From: Ferribacterium limneticum
Lineage (GTDB): Bacteria > Pseudomonadota > Gammaproteobacteria > Burkholderiales > Rhodocyclaceae
Direction of reading: 5' to 3'
Assembly: GCF_020510585.1 (NCBI RefSeq)
Contig: NZ_CP075190.1
Span: forward strand, 3,160,001-3,224,000
DNA length: 64,000 nucleotides
Made by a program: the position numbers and the translations under genes
Shown here: piece after piece, positions 8,901 to 17,433 of the stretch
Layout: each line of letters begins with the position of its first letter
How positions within the stretch are numbered: the first letter of the stretch is position 1
The notes under the pieces: model-generated
What the model was told of the DNA's origin: nothing
The model's database searches: none
Seen by the model: the letters and a program-made list of their open reading frames with translations, nothing else

Positions 8901-9890
8901 TCAAACCACAGCCGCCCCAGCCAGCACTCCCGGCATGGCCTGACGCATGATGTCGATGAAACAGCGCAGGCGGGCCGGATAGAAGCGGGCGTAGGGATAG
9001 ACCAGGCTGACCGGCAAGGCGGCGGCCTGCCATTCCGGCGTCAGGTGAATGAGTTGGCCGCTGGCCAGGTCGTCGGCGAGAACCCAGGCCGAGCCAACGC
9101 AGGCCCCCAGACCGAGCAGGGCGGCACTGCGCAGGGCGTACAAGCTGTCGGTACTGAAGCGCGGCGTAATCGGCACGCGCTCAACCGCCCCCGTTGCCAG
9201 ATGCTTCAGGCTGACTTCATTGCGGTAGAAGGTGCGCAGCGCGAGCCAGGGCAAGGCGGCCAGTTCGCGTGCCGTGCCCGGCGGCGGCGCACCGTTCAGG
9301 ACATCCGGCGCGGCGACGACAATGCGCGGCACCTCAGAGAGGCGGATGGCAACCAGACCGGGATCGGTCACCTCGCCGACCTGGATGGCGCAATCGATGC
9401 CGGCCGCGATGTAGTCCTGGATCGAGCGGTCGTCGTGCAGCAACCACTCGACACTCATCCGCGGATAGCGCTTCAGGTAATCGGCCAGCGGCCTGACCAG
9501 GCGCTCCTGGCCGAAGGCATGCGGCGCCACGACACGCAGGATGCCCTCCGGCTCGTCGCCGGCGCCGCGCAGATCGGACTCGAAGGCGGCCCAACTGCCC
9601 AGCAACTCGCGCGCCCGCTCGTAGCAGCGCTCGCCGTCGACGGTCAGACGCATGGCGTGCGTCGTGCGCTGCAAGAGGCGCAGGCCGAGCGAGCGCTCAA
9701 GGGCCTGCAGGCGGCGGCTGATCGTCGGCTGCGTCATGCCCATCTGTGCAGCGGCGGCGGAAAGACTGCCGGCCTCGACGATGCGGACAAAGGTTTGCAT
9801 CAGTTCGATGCGATCACCGCTGACCGCCGAAGACGACAGATCTGGCGCAGCGGCGACAACATGCTTTTGATCGGAATCAGGCTTGCTCAT
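8901..9890 (-). CDS. LysR-family transcriptional regulator
   Basis: A 329-residue LysR-type protein. It starts MSKPDSDQK with a roughly 25-residue N-terminal extension, then the helix-turn-helix (RIELMQTFVRIVEAGSLSAA) and the effector domain. The frame is open upstream to 9998, but the ATG at 9890 is favoured because the extra residues look non-coding and would overlap the divergent MFS gene. Divergent from the MFS transporter at 9988 with about 97 bases between, so that transporter is its likely target. The inducer is unknown. Confidence 0.88.
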   Translation of the reverse strand: MSKPDSDQKHVVAAAPDLSSSAVSGDRIELMQTFVRIVEAGSLSAAAAQMGMTQPTISRRLQALERSLGLRLLQRTTHAMRLTVDGERCYERARELLGSWAAFESDLRGAGDEPEGILRVVAPHAFGQERLVRPLADYLKRYPRMSVEWLLHDDRSIQDYIAAGIDCAIQVGEVTDPGLVAIRLSEVPRIVVAAPDVLNGAPPPGTARELAALPWLALRTFYRNEVSLKHLATGAVERVPITPRFSTDSLYALRSAALLGLGACVGSAWVLADDLASGQLIHLTPEWQAAALPVSLVYPYARFYPARLRCFIDIMRQAMPGVLAGAAVV

Positions 9891-9987
9891 ACGTTCACCG
9901 TATAACGAATGTGCCGGCAACGATACTACCGTTCGCATCCACAACCAACCAGAATGCCAGACATCGACAGCAAGCACGGTGAACAAC

Positions 9988-11205
9988 ATGTCTTCCATTC
10001 AAAATACGCATGAAAGTAGTCAAACTGCGCCGCTGGCGCCGCGCCTGATCCTGCTGCTGGCGGCCGGTGCCGGTTTTGCGGTGGCGACGCTGTATTACAG
10101 CCAGCCCATTCTTGGCATTCTCGGCCCCGACATCGGCGCTTCAGACCGCGCTATCGGCCTGGTGCCGACCTTGACGCAACTCGGTTACGCCCTCGGCATC
10201 CTGCTGCTCGCCCCGCTCGGCGACCGCCACGACCGACGCAGCATCATTCTGATCAAGGCCGGCCTGCTCATTGCGGCACTCCTGCTCGCCGGTTTTGCGC
10301 CCTCCATCGCCTGGCTGCTGGCCGCCAGTCTGGCCATCGGGCTGACGGCGACGCTGGCCCAGGACATCGTGCCAGCCGCCGCGACGCTCGCGCCGCTGGC
10401 CCAGCGCGGCCGGGTGGTCGGTACGGTGATGACTGGCCTGCTCATGGGCATCCTGCTGTCACGCGTGGTCAGCGGCCTGGTGGCTGAACATTTCGGCTGG
10501 CGGGCGATTTTCATCGTCGCCGCGGCCAGCATTGCGCTGATCGGCATCGCCGCCTGGCAGGGCCTGCCAAAATTCGCGCCGACCACCGATCTTTCCTACG
10601 GCGCCCTGCTCGGCTCGCTGCGCACGCTCTGGCTGCGCCATGCCGCGCTGCGTCGCGCCGCCCTCGCCCAGGGGTTGTTGGCGGTCGGCTTCAGCGCTTT
10701 CTGGTCCACCCTGGCGGTGATGTTGCACGATGCGCCTTTCCATCTCGGCAGCGCCGTCGCCGGCAGTTTCGGCCTGGCCGGTGCCGCCGGCGCCCTGGCC
10801 GCTCCCTTGGCCGGCCATCTCGCCGACCGGCGTGGCCCCGAGCTGGTGACGCGGCTGGGCTGCGGGCTCAGCGCCCTGTCTTTCGCCGGCCTGTCGCTGG
10901 CGCCGCTGCTTTCACCGAGCGCCCAGCTCTGGCTGCTCGGCCTCGGTGCCGTCGGCTTCGACCTTGGCGTCCAGGCCAGCCTGATCGCCCACCAGACCAT
11001 CGTCTACAGCATCGAGCCGGGCGCTCGTAGCCGGCTCAACGCCGTTCTCTTCGTCGGCATGTTCATCGGCATGGCCAGTGGTGCGGCGCTGGGCAGCCTG
11101 TTGCTGAGTCAGTGGGGCTGGGTTGCCGTGACCGGCATGGCGGGGCTCACAGCACTGGGCGCGCTGGCCGTGCGCTTCTGGAAAGGGGCGGCGGAACTGG
11201 CATAG
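9988..11205 (+). CDS. MFS transporter
   Basis: A 405-residue major facilitator superfamily transporter with about 12 hydrophobic segments. The loop after TM2 reads LGDRHDRRS, the family motif A (GxLaDrxGrR), and a related GHLADRRGPE occurs in the second half, as expected for the internal duplication. It probably exports drugs or small metabolites by proton exchange, but the substrate cannot be read from sequence. The ATG at 9988 was chosen over an in-frame start at 9883 because residues before it are not hydrophobic or family-like. Paired divergently with a LysR gene and ended by a terminator. Confidence 0.88.
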   Translation: MSSIQNTHESSQTAPLAPRLILLLAAGAGFAVATLYYSQPILGILGPDIGASDRAIGLVPTLTQLGYALGILLLAPLGDRHDRRSIILIKAGLLIAALLLAGFAPSIAWLLAASLAIGLTATLAQDIVPAAATLAPLAQRGRVVGTVMTGLLMGILLSRVVSGLVAEHFGWRAIFIVAAASIALIGIAAWQGLPKFAPTTDLSYGALLGSLRTLWLRHAALRRAALAQGLLAVGFSAFWSTLAVMLHDAPFHLGSAVAGSFGLAGAAGALAAPLAGHLADRRGPELVTRLGCGLSALSFAGLSLAPLLSPSAQLWLLGLGAVGFDLGVQASLIAHQTIVYSIEPGARSRLNAVLFVGMFIGMASGAALGSLLLSQWGWVAVTGMAGLTALGALAVRFWKGAAELA

Positions 11206-11207
11206 AA

Positions 11208-11242
11208 ACAACGGCCCGCAGCGAAGACGGGCCGTCGTTTTT
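11208..11242 (+). terminator. Terminator after MFS gene
   Basis: ACGGCCCG, nine-base loop, CGGGCCGT, then CGTTTTT, immediately after the MFS stop codon. Confidence 0.8.
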
Positions 11243-11325
11243 GGCAGTAACGATCATTTCAGCGGGCATTCCCGGACCCGACCAGCGAAAGAACGTTGCA
11301 TGAGCAGAGCCCTTCCGGCAACGCC

Positions 11326-12318
11326 TTATTCGATGCCCGCCATGCCGGCCTCGGGATAACGCGCACCGGCCACCCGCTCGGCGGCAAATATCCGGTCGAG
11401 TTCGGCGATTTCTGCCTCATTCAGCAGCACATCGACGGCGCCCGCATTCTGCTCGAGATAAGCAATACGCCGGGTTCCCGGAATCGGCACCACATGCGGC
11501 TGCTTGCTGAGCAGCCAGGCGAGCGCCACCTGAGCATTGGTCAGGCCGCGGGCGCTGGCGAAGCGACCAAGTTCGGCAACCAGTTGACCGTTGATTTTTT
11601 CCGCCTCGCCGACAAAACGCGGGTTGTGCTTGCGAAAATCGCCCTCGGCCAATTGTTCGCGGTGCACGGCGCCGGTCAGGAAGGCCCGGCCGAGCGGGCT
11701 GTAGGCGACGAAAGTCGTGCCCAGCTCGGCACAAGTGGCTAGCACTTCACGCTCAGGTTCGCGCGTCCATAAGGAATACTCGCTTTGCACGGCGGCAATC
11801 GGATGCACTGCGCAAGCTTGCCGCAGCGTCTTGGCAGAGACTTCGGAAAGGCCGATCTGGCGGACTTTCCCAGCCGCGACCAACTGGGCCATGGCAGCCA
11901 CCGTTTCCTCGATGGGCACTTCCGGGTTGCGTCGATGGCAGTAATAGAGGTCGATCTGCTCAACGCCGAGACGTTGCAGCGAGGCGTCGCAGGCGCTCCG
12001 GATGTAGGCCGGGCTGTTGTCGATGTGCCGCTCGTACTTGCCGGGCTGGCGGACAATGCCGAATTTGGTGGCAATCACCACCTGTTGCCGGCGCGCCGGG
12101 CCGCCCTCCTTGAGAAAGCGGCCGAGCAGGCTTTCATTGTGGCCAAATCCGTAGGTGTCGGCGCTGTCGAAGAAATTGATACCGAGCTCGAGCGCCCGAG
12201 CTAGCGTGCGCAAGGACTCGGCATCGTCGCTGGCGCCATAGAACTCGCTCATCCCCATGCAGCCGAGTCCGATGGCGGAGACCGGCTGCTGTTGTCGACC
12301 AAGAAAGCGTGTTTGCAT
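11326..12318 (-). CDS. Aldo/keto reductase
   Basis: A 330-residue NADPH-dependent aldo-keto reductase with the TIM-barrel family signatures. The N-terminal segment GLGCMGMSEFYG and the motif INFFDSADTYGFGHNE supply the catalytic Asp and Tyr, VVIATKFG the Lys, and YYCHRRNP the His; VVPIPGTRR near the C-terminus is the cofactor-binding loop. It resembles the YakC/auxin-induced-protein type. It starts 12 bases after the SDR stop, so the two reductases form an operon probably controlled by the divergent LysR at 13210. Substrate unknown. Confidence 0.93.
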   Translation of the reverse strand: MQTRFLGRQQQPVSAIGLGCMGMSEFYGASDDAESLRTLARALELGINFFDSADTYGFGHNESLLGRFLKEGGPARRQQVVIATKFGIVRQPGKYERHIDNSPAYIRSACDASLQRLGVEQIDLYYCHRRNPEVPIEETVAAMAQLVAAGKVRQIGLSEVSAKTLRQACAVHPIAAVQSEYSLWTREPEREVLATCAELGTTFVAYSPLGRAFLTGAVHREQLAEGDFRKHNPRFVGEAEKINGQLVAELGRFASARGLTNAQVALAWLLSKQPHVVPIPGTRRIAYLEQNAGAVDVLLNEAEIAELDRIFAAERVAGARYPEAGMAGIE

Positions 12319-12330
12319 GTTGATCGCCCT

Positions 12331-13098
12331 TTACTGAACCGTGTAGCCGCCATCGACGGCAAAGCCCTGACCGTTGATGTAGCTGGCAGCGGAGGAAAGC
12401 AGGAAGAGCACGGGCTTGGCGATTTCCTCGGGTTGACCGGGACGCCCGGCCGGACTGGTCTTGAGCGTGGCTTCCAGATTTTCCAGACCGCCGAAACCGA
12501 TTTCGGCCATCGGGGTAACGATCGGTCCGGGATTGACCGCATTGACCCGGATGCCCTGCTGAAAACCTTCGAGCGCCGCACTGCGGGTCAGCCCGAGTAC
12601 GGCATGCTTGCTGGCCGTGTAAGACGAAAAATTGGCGAAGCCGATCTGGGCAACGATGGAGGCGGTATTGACGATGGACCCGCCGCCGGTTTTCAGCATC
12701 GCTGCCATTTCATACTTGAGCGACCAGAACACGCCGTATACGTTGGCCTGCATGACTTCGGCGAAATCGGCGCTGGTCAATTCGTGGATGGGCGCCACCT
12801 TGCCCAGCACACCGGCGTTGTTGAAGGCGCCGTCCAGTCTGCCAAAGTGGGCGACGGTCGTCGCCACTGCGTTCTGGATATCGGCTTCGACGGTGACATA
12901 GGTCCGGATGGCGATGGCGTCGCCGCCGGCAGCACGAATCTGCATCACCAGATTTTCAAGCGCATCCAGACGGCGGGCTGCCAGTGCCACCTTGGCCCCG
13001 GCCCGGCCGAGGGCCAGGGCAGTGGCGGCGCCGATGCCGGACGAGGCGCCAGTGACAAGGATGGTTTTGCCCGACAGGTCGGCCAGAATATTTTGCAT
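12331..13098 (-). CDS. Short-chain dehydrogenase/reductase
   Basis: A 255-residue classical SDR. The Rossmann motif TGASSGIG lies at about residues 17-24, NNAG at about 92, the catalytic serine in the NTAS segment, and the catalytic pair Y-x3-K is SYTASK. The ARR segment after beta-2 suggests NADP(H) preference. It oxidises or reduces an unidentified alcohol or ketone. First gene of the SDR-AKR pair, divergent from a LysR regulator with about 110 bases between start codons. No truncation. Confidence 0.93.
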   Translation of the reverse strand: MQNILADLSGKTILVTGASSGIGAATALALGRAGAKVALAARRLDALENLVMQIRAAGGDAIAIRTYVTVEADIQNAVATTVAHFGRLDGAFNNAGVLGKVAPIHELTSADFAEVMQANVYGVFWSLKYEMAAMLKTGGGSIVNTASIVAQIGFANFSSYTASKHAVLGLTRSAALEGFQQGIRVNAVNPGPIVTPMAEIGFGGLENLEATLKTSPAGRPGQPEEIAKPVLFLLSSAASYINGQGFAVDGGYTVQ

Positions 13099-13209
13099 GT
13101 TGTTCTCCGTTGCAGGGTTGGGGATATGACAGCAAGCAGCCTACTCCCGGGCCAACTGTGCAACAATCCGCATACTGCTTGATAGGCTATTGAGCTATTC
13201 TCATCAATC

Positions 13210-14100
13210 ATGAACCCCGCCAGTCTTGCCGATCTCCAGTCATTTGCCGCCGTGGCGCGCTTGCGCAGCTTTCGCAAGGCGGCCACCGAACTTGGCGTTT
13301 CACCTTCAGCCCTGAGCCATGCCTTGCGCGGTCTGGAAGCCCGGCTCGGTGTCCGCCTGCTTAACCGGACAACGCGCAGCGTGGCGCCGACCGAGGCCGG
13401 CCAACGCCTGCTCGACCGGCTGTCGCCCGCCTTGCAGGACATCCACGGCGCGCTGGACGAGGTCAATGCCTTTCGCGACTCGCCATTCGGCACGCTGCGC
13501 ATCAACGCGCCGCGTGCCGCTTGCGAGCTGGTCCTGGCGCCGATGCTCGGGCGCTTTCTGGAAGCCAACCCGGGCATGCGCATCGAATTGGTGGCCGAGG
13601 ATGCCTTCGTCGATATCGTCGCCACCGGCTTCGATGCCGGTGTCCGCTTCGGCGAAAGTCTGCAGCAGGATATGGTGGCCGTGCCGCTCGGCCCGGCCCA
13701 GCGTTTTGTCGTGGTTGCCTCGCCCGATTATCTGGCGGCGCACGGCACACCAAGTTGCCCGCGTGAATTGCAGCAGCACCGCTGCATTCGCATCCGTTTC
13801 CCCAACGGCAGTTTTTATCGCTGGGAATTTGCCCGCGGCAGCGAGCAGTTTGAAATCGAGGTCGACGGGCCGCTCGCCACCAGCCAAATGCCGCTGATGA
13901 TCACGGCCGCAGAACAAGGCCTCGGGCTGGCCTATGTTTATGCCCAGTATGCGGCGGCGCCGGTAGCCGACGGCCGGCTGAAAACAGTGCTTGACGACTG
14001 GTGCCCGGAAATTCCCGGCTTCTACCTGTACTACCCGAGCCGCAAACTGATGCCGGCCGGCTTGAAAGCCTTTGTCGACATGCTGCGGATATTGCCCTGA
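13210..14100 (+). CDS. LysR-family transcriptional regulator
   Basis: A 296-residue LysR-type regulator with the N-terminal DNA-binding domain (LQSFAAVARLRSFRKAATEL) and a standard effector domain. Its position, back-to-back with the SDR-aldo-keto reductase pair, makes those genes its likely targets, in the manner of small oxidoreductase modules where a LysR protein senses the substrate. The start ATG at 13210 is the first residue of the family. The inducer is unknown. Confidence 0.9.
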   Translation: MNPASLADLQSFAAVARLRSFRKAATELGVSPSALSHALRGLEARLGVRLLNRTTRSVAPTEAGQRLLDRLSPALQDIHGALDEVNAFRDSPFGTLRINAPRAACELVLAPMLGRFLEANPGMRIELVAEDAFVDIVATGFDAGVRFGESLQQDMVAVPLGPAQRFVVVASPDYLAAHGTPSCPRELQQHRCIRIRFPNGSFYRWEFARGSEQFEIEVDGPLATSQMPLMITAAEQGLGLAYVYAQYAAAPVADGRLKTVLDDWCPEIPGFYLYYPSRKLMPAGLKAFVDMLRILP

Positions 14101-14158
14101 CCTTGCCAGGACAATCCCGTGACCAACGAGGGAATCCGGGACGCAAATAACCAATGGC

Positions 14159-14193
14159 TACGGTCAACGGGAAAAATCGGCCAAAAATGAAAT
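14159..14193 (+). repeat. Dispersed element, copy 3
   Basis: TACGGTCAACGGG, A-run, TCGGCCAAAAATGAAAT, in the space between the LysR gene and the heme diguanylate cyclase. Confidence 0.92.
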
Positions 14194-14251
14194 CCGATTA
14201 TCACTTTTTGATGATATTCAAGACCTTGGATGCTCTCTGCCGCCGCCCAAG

Positions 14252-14265
14252 TTGACCTTGATCAA
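14252..14265. promoter_or_regulatory. FNR/ANR-like box upstream of heme diguanylate cyclase
   Basis: TTGACCTTGATCAA matches the FNR consensus TTGAT-N4-ATCAA at 9 of 10 fixed positions. It lies 105 bases upstream of the start codon. If centred near -41.5 it would act as an activator site for an oxygen-sensing Crp/FNR-family protein. Confidence 0.55.
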
Positions 14266-14369
14266 ACACCTCTCCATCTCCAACTCAAATCGTTCAAGCC
14301 CGGATTGCTCCGCATATTCGTTGGGCCATAATCACGCACTGAAAATTTCCCTGTCCGGAAAACACCGCC

Positions 14370-16232
14370 ATGAACCTCAACGCAAAAGTCACTTTCTTTT
14401 TCGTCAGTATTTTTGCCGGCTTGCTGGCGGTTCTCATTGCCATCAGCCTGTACGCTTTCCGCAACTTTTCCATTGCCTCGGCGACCGATCACATCCGGAC
14501 CGCCGGTGAAATTGTCCGCGTGCACCTGACGGAATCGATGATCAACGGCGTCATCGACAAGCGCGAAAGCTTTCTGCGCCGACTGGTCGAAGTCCAGGGA
14601 TTGAAATCGGCCCGGGTCATCCGTTCGCCGGAAGTCGAAAAACAGTTCGGCAAGGGCCTGAGTCAGGAAGCGGCAGCCGACGACCTGGAGCGCCAGGTCC
14701 TCGTGCAAGGCAAACCGCGCTTCGAACTCGTCACGCAAGGCGACGAAACGCTTTTCCGCGGCGTCATTCCCTACATCGCCACGGCGAATGGCAACCCCAA
14801 CTGTCTGCAATGCCACCAGGTCAGCGAAGGCGCCGTGCTTGGCGCCGTCAGCATGAGCATGTCGCTCGAAGCACTGCGCGACAAGGCGCTGTTCACGGTG
14901 GCCGGCATTGGCGTTGCCGTAGCCTTTTTTGCCCTGCTCCTGGTACTCCTGCTGCGCCGCCTGCTGCGCCCTATCTCGGACACCGCCATTGCCGTCGAAG
15001 AAGCTGTCCAGCGCGCCCTGCGCGGCGATTTCAAGGCGCATGTCGAGAAGAAAACCAACGATGAAATCGGCCAGATCGCGACCGACATGAACCGTTTGCT
15101 GACCTTCCTCGACGACGGCCTCAACCGCATCGGCACCAACGTCGCCCGCCTCACCGAGCGCACCCCGGCCCCCGGTGAAAACCTGCTGACGGCGACCATC
15201 GACATGGTCGACGGCCTGACCAAGGCGGCCCACTTCAAGCAGGCCATCGAGGAAGACGAAGTCAAGATCGAGATCTACCAGCGCCTCTCCGTCGCCCTGC
15301 AGCAGGAATTCAAGCTCAAGGAATTCTCGCTTTACGAAGTCAGCACCAACAAGAAGCAAATGAAGGCCATCATGGTCGATGGTGAATTGGCCGACACCTG
15401 CCGCTGGTGCGACCCGCAGATCCTGATCCGCCCCGAAGCCTGCCGCGTCCGCCGTACCGGCCACGTCGTCGACAGCATCACCAGCGCCGACATCTGTTAC
15501 TCGTTCCGGCCACCAACGGAACTGGGCGAACGCCACCATGTCTGCTTCCCGGTCATCCAGTCCGGCGCCGTCGGCAGTGTCGTGCAATTGGTGACCACCC
15601 CGGAGAACGCTGCCGATCTGCTCGCCAAGGTGCCCTTCATCAACGTTTACCTGCGCGAAACGGCGCCGGTCCTCGAAACCAAGCGCCTGATGGAAAACCT
15701 CCGCGACTCGACGCTGCGCGACCCGATGACCGGCCTCAACAACCGCCGCTTCCTCGAGGAATACGTCGAGACGCTGGTTTCCAGCGTACAGCGCAAACGC
15801 ACCCACGTCGCCATCCTGATGCTCGACCTCGACTACTTCAAGATGGTCAACGACACCTATGGCCACGATGCCGGCGATGCCGTACTGAAAGCCCTCTCCT
15901 CGCTGCTCAAGCAGTCGGTGCGGGCTTCCGACCTGGTCATTCGCTACGGCGGCGAGGAGTTCCTGATCATCCTGGTCGACAGCGAAGGCCACGCCGCCGA
16001 CAACGTCGCCGAAAAAATCCGCCTCGCCGTCGAAGGCCTGAAAGTCCAGATCGCCGGCATCACGCTGCAGAAGACAATCTCGATTGGCATTGCCGACTTC
16101 CCGACCGACAGCGACACCTTCTGGCAGGCCGTCAAGTTTGCCGACGTGGCGATGTACCAGGCCAAGGACCAGGGGCGCAATCGGGTCATCCGTTTCAATC
16201 CGGCGATGTGGAGCGATAACAAGGAATATTGA
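14370..16232 (+). CDS. Membrane diguanylate cyclase with periplasmic c-type heme domain
   Basis: A 620-residue sensor cyclase making cyclic di-GMP. Order: TM1 (about residues 8-28), a periplasmic domain with a c-type heme motif Cys145-x-x-Cys148-His149 of the DUF3365/Tll0287-like kind, TM2 (about 174-194), HAMP, a cytoplasmic sensor-like region with Cys344, Cys347, Cys358 and Cys376, then GGDEF. The active site is GGEEF at 527-531, and the inhibitory RxxD (Arg518-Asp521) is present five residues upstream. Heme attachment needs periplasmic cytochrome c maturation, which the topology allows. The four cysteines (CxxC-x10-C-x17-C) could bind a metal or Fe-S cluster; this is inference. Monocistronic. 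Confidence 0.9.
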   Translation: MNLNAKVTFFFVSIFAGLLAVLIAISLYAFRNFSIASATDHIRTAGEIVRVHLTESMINGVIDKRESFLRRLVEVQGLKSARVIRSPEVEKQFGKGLSQEAAADDLERQVLVQGKPRFELVTQGDETLFRGVIPYIATANGNPNCLQCHQVSEGAVLGAVSMSMSLEALRDKALFTVAGIGVAVAFFALLLVLLLRRLLRPISDTAIAVEEAVQRALRGDFKAHVEKKTNDEIGQIATDMNRLLTFLDDGLNRIGTNVARLTERTPAPGENLLTATIDMVDGLTKAAHFKQAIEEDEVKIEIYQRLSVALQQEFKLKEFSLYEVSTNKKQMKAIMVDGELADTCRWCDPQILIRPEACRVRRTGHVVDSITSADICYSFRPPTELGERHHVCFPVIQSGAVGSVVQLVTTPENAADLLAKVPFINVYLRETAPVLETKRLMENLRDSTLRDPMTGLNNRRFLEEYVETLVSSVQRKRTHVAILMLDLDYFKMVNDTYGHDAGDAVLKALSSLLKQSVRASDLVIRYGGEEFLIILVDSEGHAADNVAEKIRLAVEGLKVQIAGITLQKTISIGIADFPTDSDTFWQAVKFADVAMYQAKDQGRNRVIRFNPAMWSDNKEY

Positions 16233-16342
16233 GCGCCCAATCTATTACCACAGGTACAAGATAAAGCGACTTTTTCACCCGTTATCAAAACTTAACTGAG
16301 CCAATACACTGGCAGCCTTCTGATTCTTTCTGGAGGCTGCCC

Positions 16343-16702
16343 GTGATTTCCGCCCTCTCCGCCCTGCTCGTTTTCCAGTTGGCCGGCGAAGTCCTCGCCC
16401 GCTCGCTCAATCTGCCCATCCCCGGCCCGGTCATCGGCATGCTCATGCTCTTTGTCGCGCTCGTGCTGCGCGGTGGCCCCGGCGAAGAGCTGCAGACGAC
16501 CAGCCAGAATCTGCTGCAACACCTGTCGCTGCTCTTCGTGCCGGCCGGCACCGGCATCATGGTCCATCTCCATCGGGTGTCAGACGAATGGCTGCCGCTG
16601 CTCGTTTCGCTGCTGGTCAGCACGCTGGCTACCCTGGTCGTCACCGCGCTGGTCATGAAGCTCTGCCAGCGCCGCCCAGCCGCCTCGGGGGAAACGCCAT
16701 GA
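16343..16702 (+). CDS. lrgA: LrgA/CidA-family holin-like protein
   Basis: A 119-residue membrane protein of the CidA/LrgA family, with four predicted hydrophobic segments and the family motif LNLPIPGPVIGMLML. In other bacteria LrgAB affects murein hydrolase export, autolysis or pyruvate/organic-acid transport. It starts with GTG at 16343, preceded by a good TGGAGG ribosome site at 16331-16336. The stop overlaps the lrgB ATG (ATGA), so the two are coupled. The two downstream genes are a histidine kinase and response regulator, as lytSR is linked to lrgAB in firmicutes, though the families differ. Confidence 0.9.
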   Translation: MISALSALLVFQLAGEVLARSLNLPIPGPVIGMLMLFVALVLRGGPGEELQTTSQNLLQHLSLLFVPAGTGIMVHLHRVSDEWLPLLVSLLVSTLATLVVTALVMKLCQRRPAASGETP

Positions 16703-17427
16703 CGCAGGAAATCAGCCAGATCTGGGTCTACCTCTCGGCCTCGCCGCTGCTCGGGCTAACCATCACGCTGCTCGCCTATCAGGCCGCTTTCGCGCTCTAC
16801 CGGCGCTCCGGCAACAATCCGCTGGCCAACCCGGTGCTCATCGCCGTTTTCATTTTGGTGCTGTTTTTGACGTTGACCGCAACATCGTACGAAACCTACT
16901 TCGCCGGTGCCCAGTTCGTGCATTTCCTGCTCGGCCCGGCCACCGTGGCGCTGGCCATCCCGCTGTACACCCAGTTCAAGCGCGTCCGCTCGATGTTGCT
17001 GCCGGTGCTTGCCGGGCTGCTCGCCGGCAGCCTGACGGCCATCGTCTCGGCCGTGCTGGTCGCCCGCCTGTTTGGCGCCAGCGCCTCGACCCAGCTTTCG
17101 CTCGCCCCCAAGTCGGTGACGACGCCGATTGCCATGGGTATCGCCGAACGCATCGGCGGCATCCCGTCGCTGACCGCCGTGCTGGTCATCGTCACCGGCA
17201 TCCTCGGTGCCGTCGGCGCGCGCTTTGTCTTCGACGCCATGAAGGTGCGCGACCCGGCCATCCGCGGCTTCGCCATCGGCATCGCCTCGCACGGCATCGG
17301 CACGGCACGCGCCTTTCAGGTAAACGAGCAGAGCGGAGCCTTTGCAGCGCTGGCCATGGGCATGAACGGGGCGCTCACCGCCCTGCTCGTGCCCTGGATT
17401 GCTGCTTATCTGATCAACATAGGGTAA
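16699..17427 (+). CDS. lrgB: LrgB/CidB-family membrane protein
   Basis: A 242-residue integral membrane protein of the LrgB family, partner of LrgA. Family landmarks are LLGPATVALAIPLY, LAPKSVTTPIAMGIAE and the glycine-rich IGIASHGIGTARAF. The ATG at 16699 overlaps the lrgA stop by four bases. An open frame extends upstream but is the lrgA region read out of phase. Residues 50-62 are encoded by a stretch (16847-16883) resembling the window's dispersed element in its T-rich orientation. A histidine kinase gene begins only 6 bases after the stop, so lrgAB and the two-component system probably share a transcript. Confidence 0.93.
   Translation: MTQEISQIWVYLSASPLLGLTITLLAYQAAFALYRRSGNNPLANPVLIAVFILVLFLTLTATSYETYFAGAQFVHFLLGPATVALAIPLYTQFKRVRSMLLPVLAGLLAGSLTAIVSAVLVARLFGASASTQLSLAPKSVTTPIAMGIAERIGGIPSLTAVLVIVTGILGAVGARFVFDAMKVRDPAIRGFAIGIASHGIGTARAFQVNEQSGAFAALAMGMNGALTALLVPWIAAYLINIG
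16847..16883 (-). repeat. Degenerate copy of the dispersed element inside lrgB
   Basis: TTTTCATTTTGGTGCTG followed by TTTTTGACGTTGACCGCAAC resembles the T-rich strand of the element (TTTCAATTTTGG...CCGGTTGACCG). Several positions differ, so chance similarity in a hydrophobic codon context cannot be excluded. Confidence 0.35.
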
Positions 17428-17433
17428 GTACCT

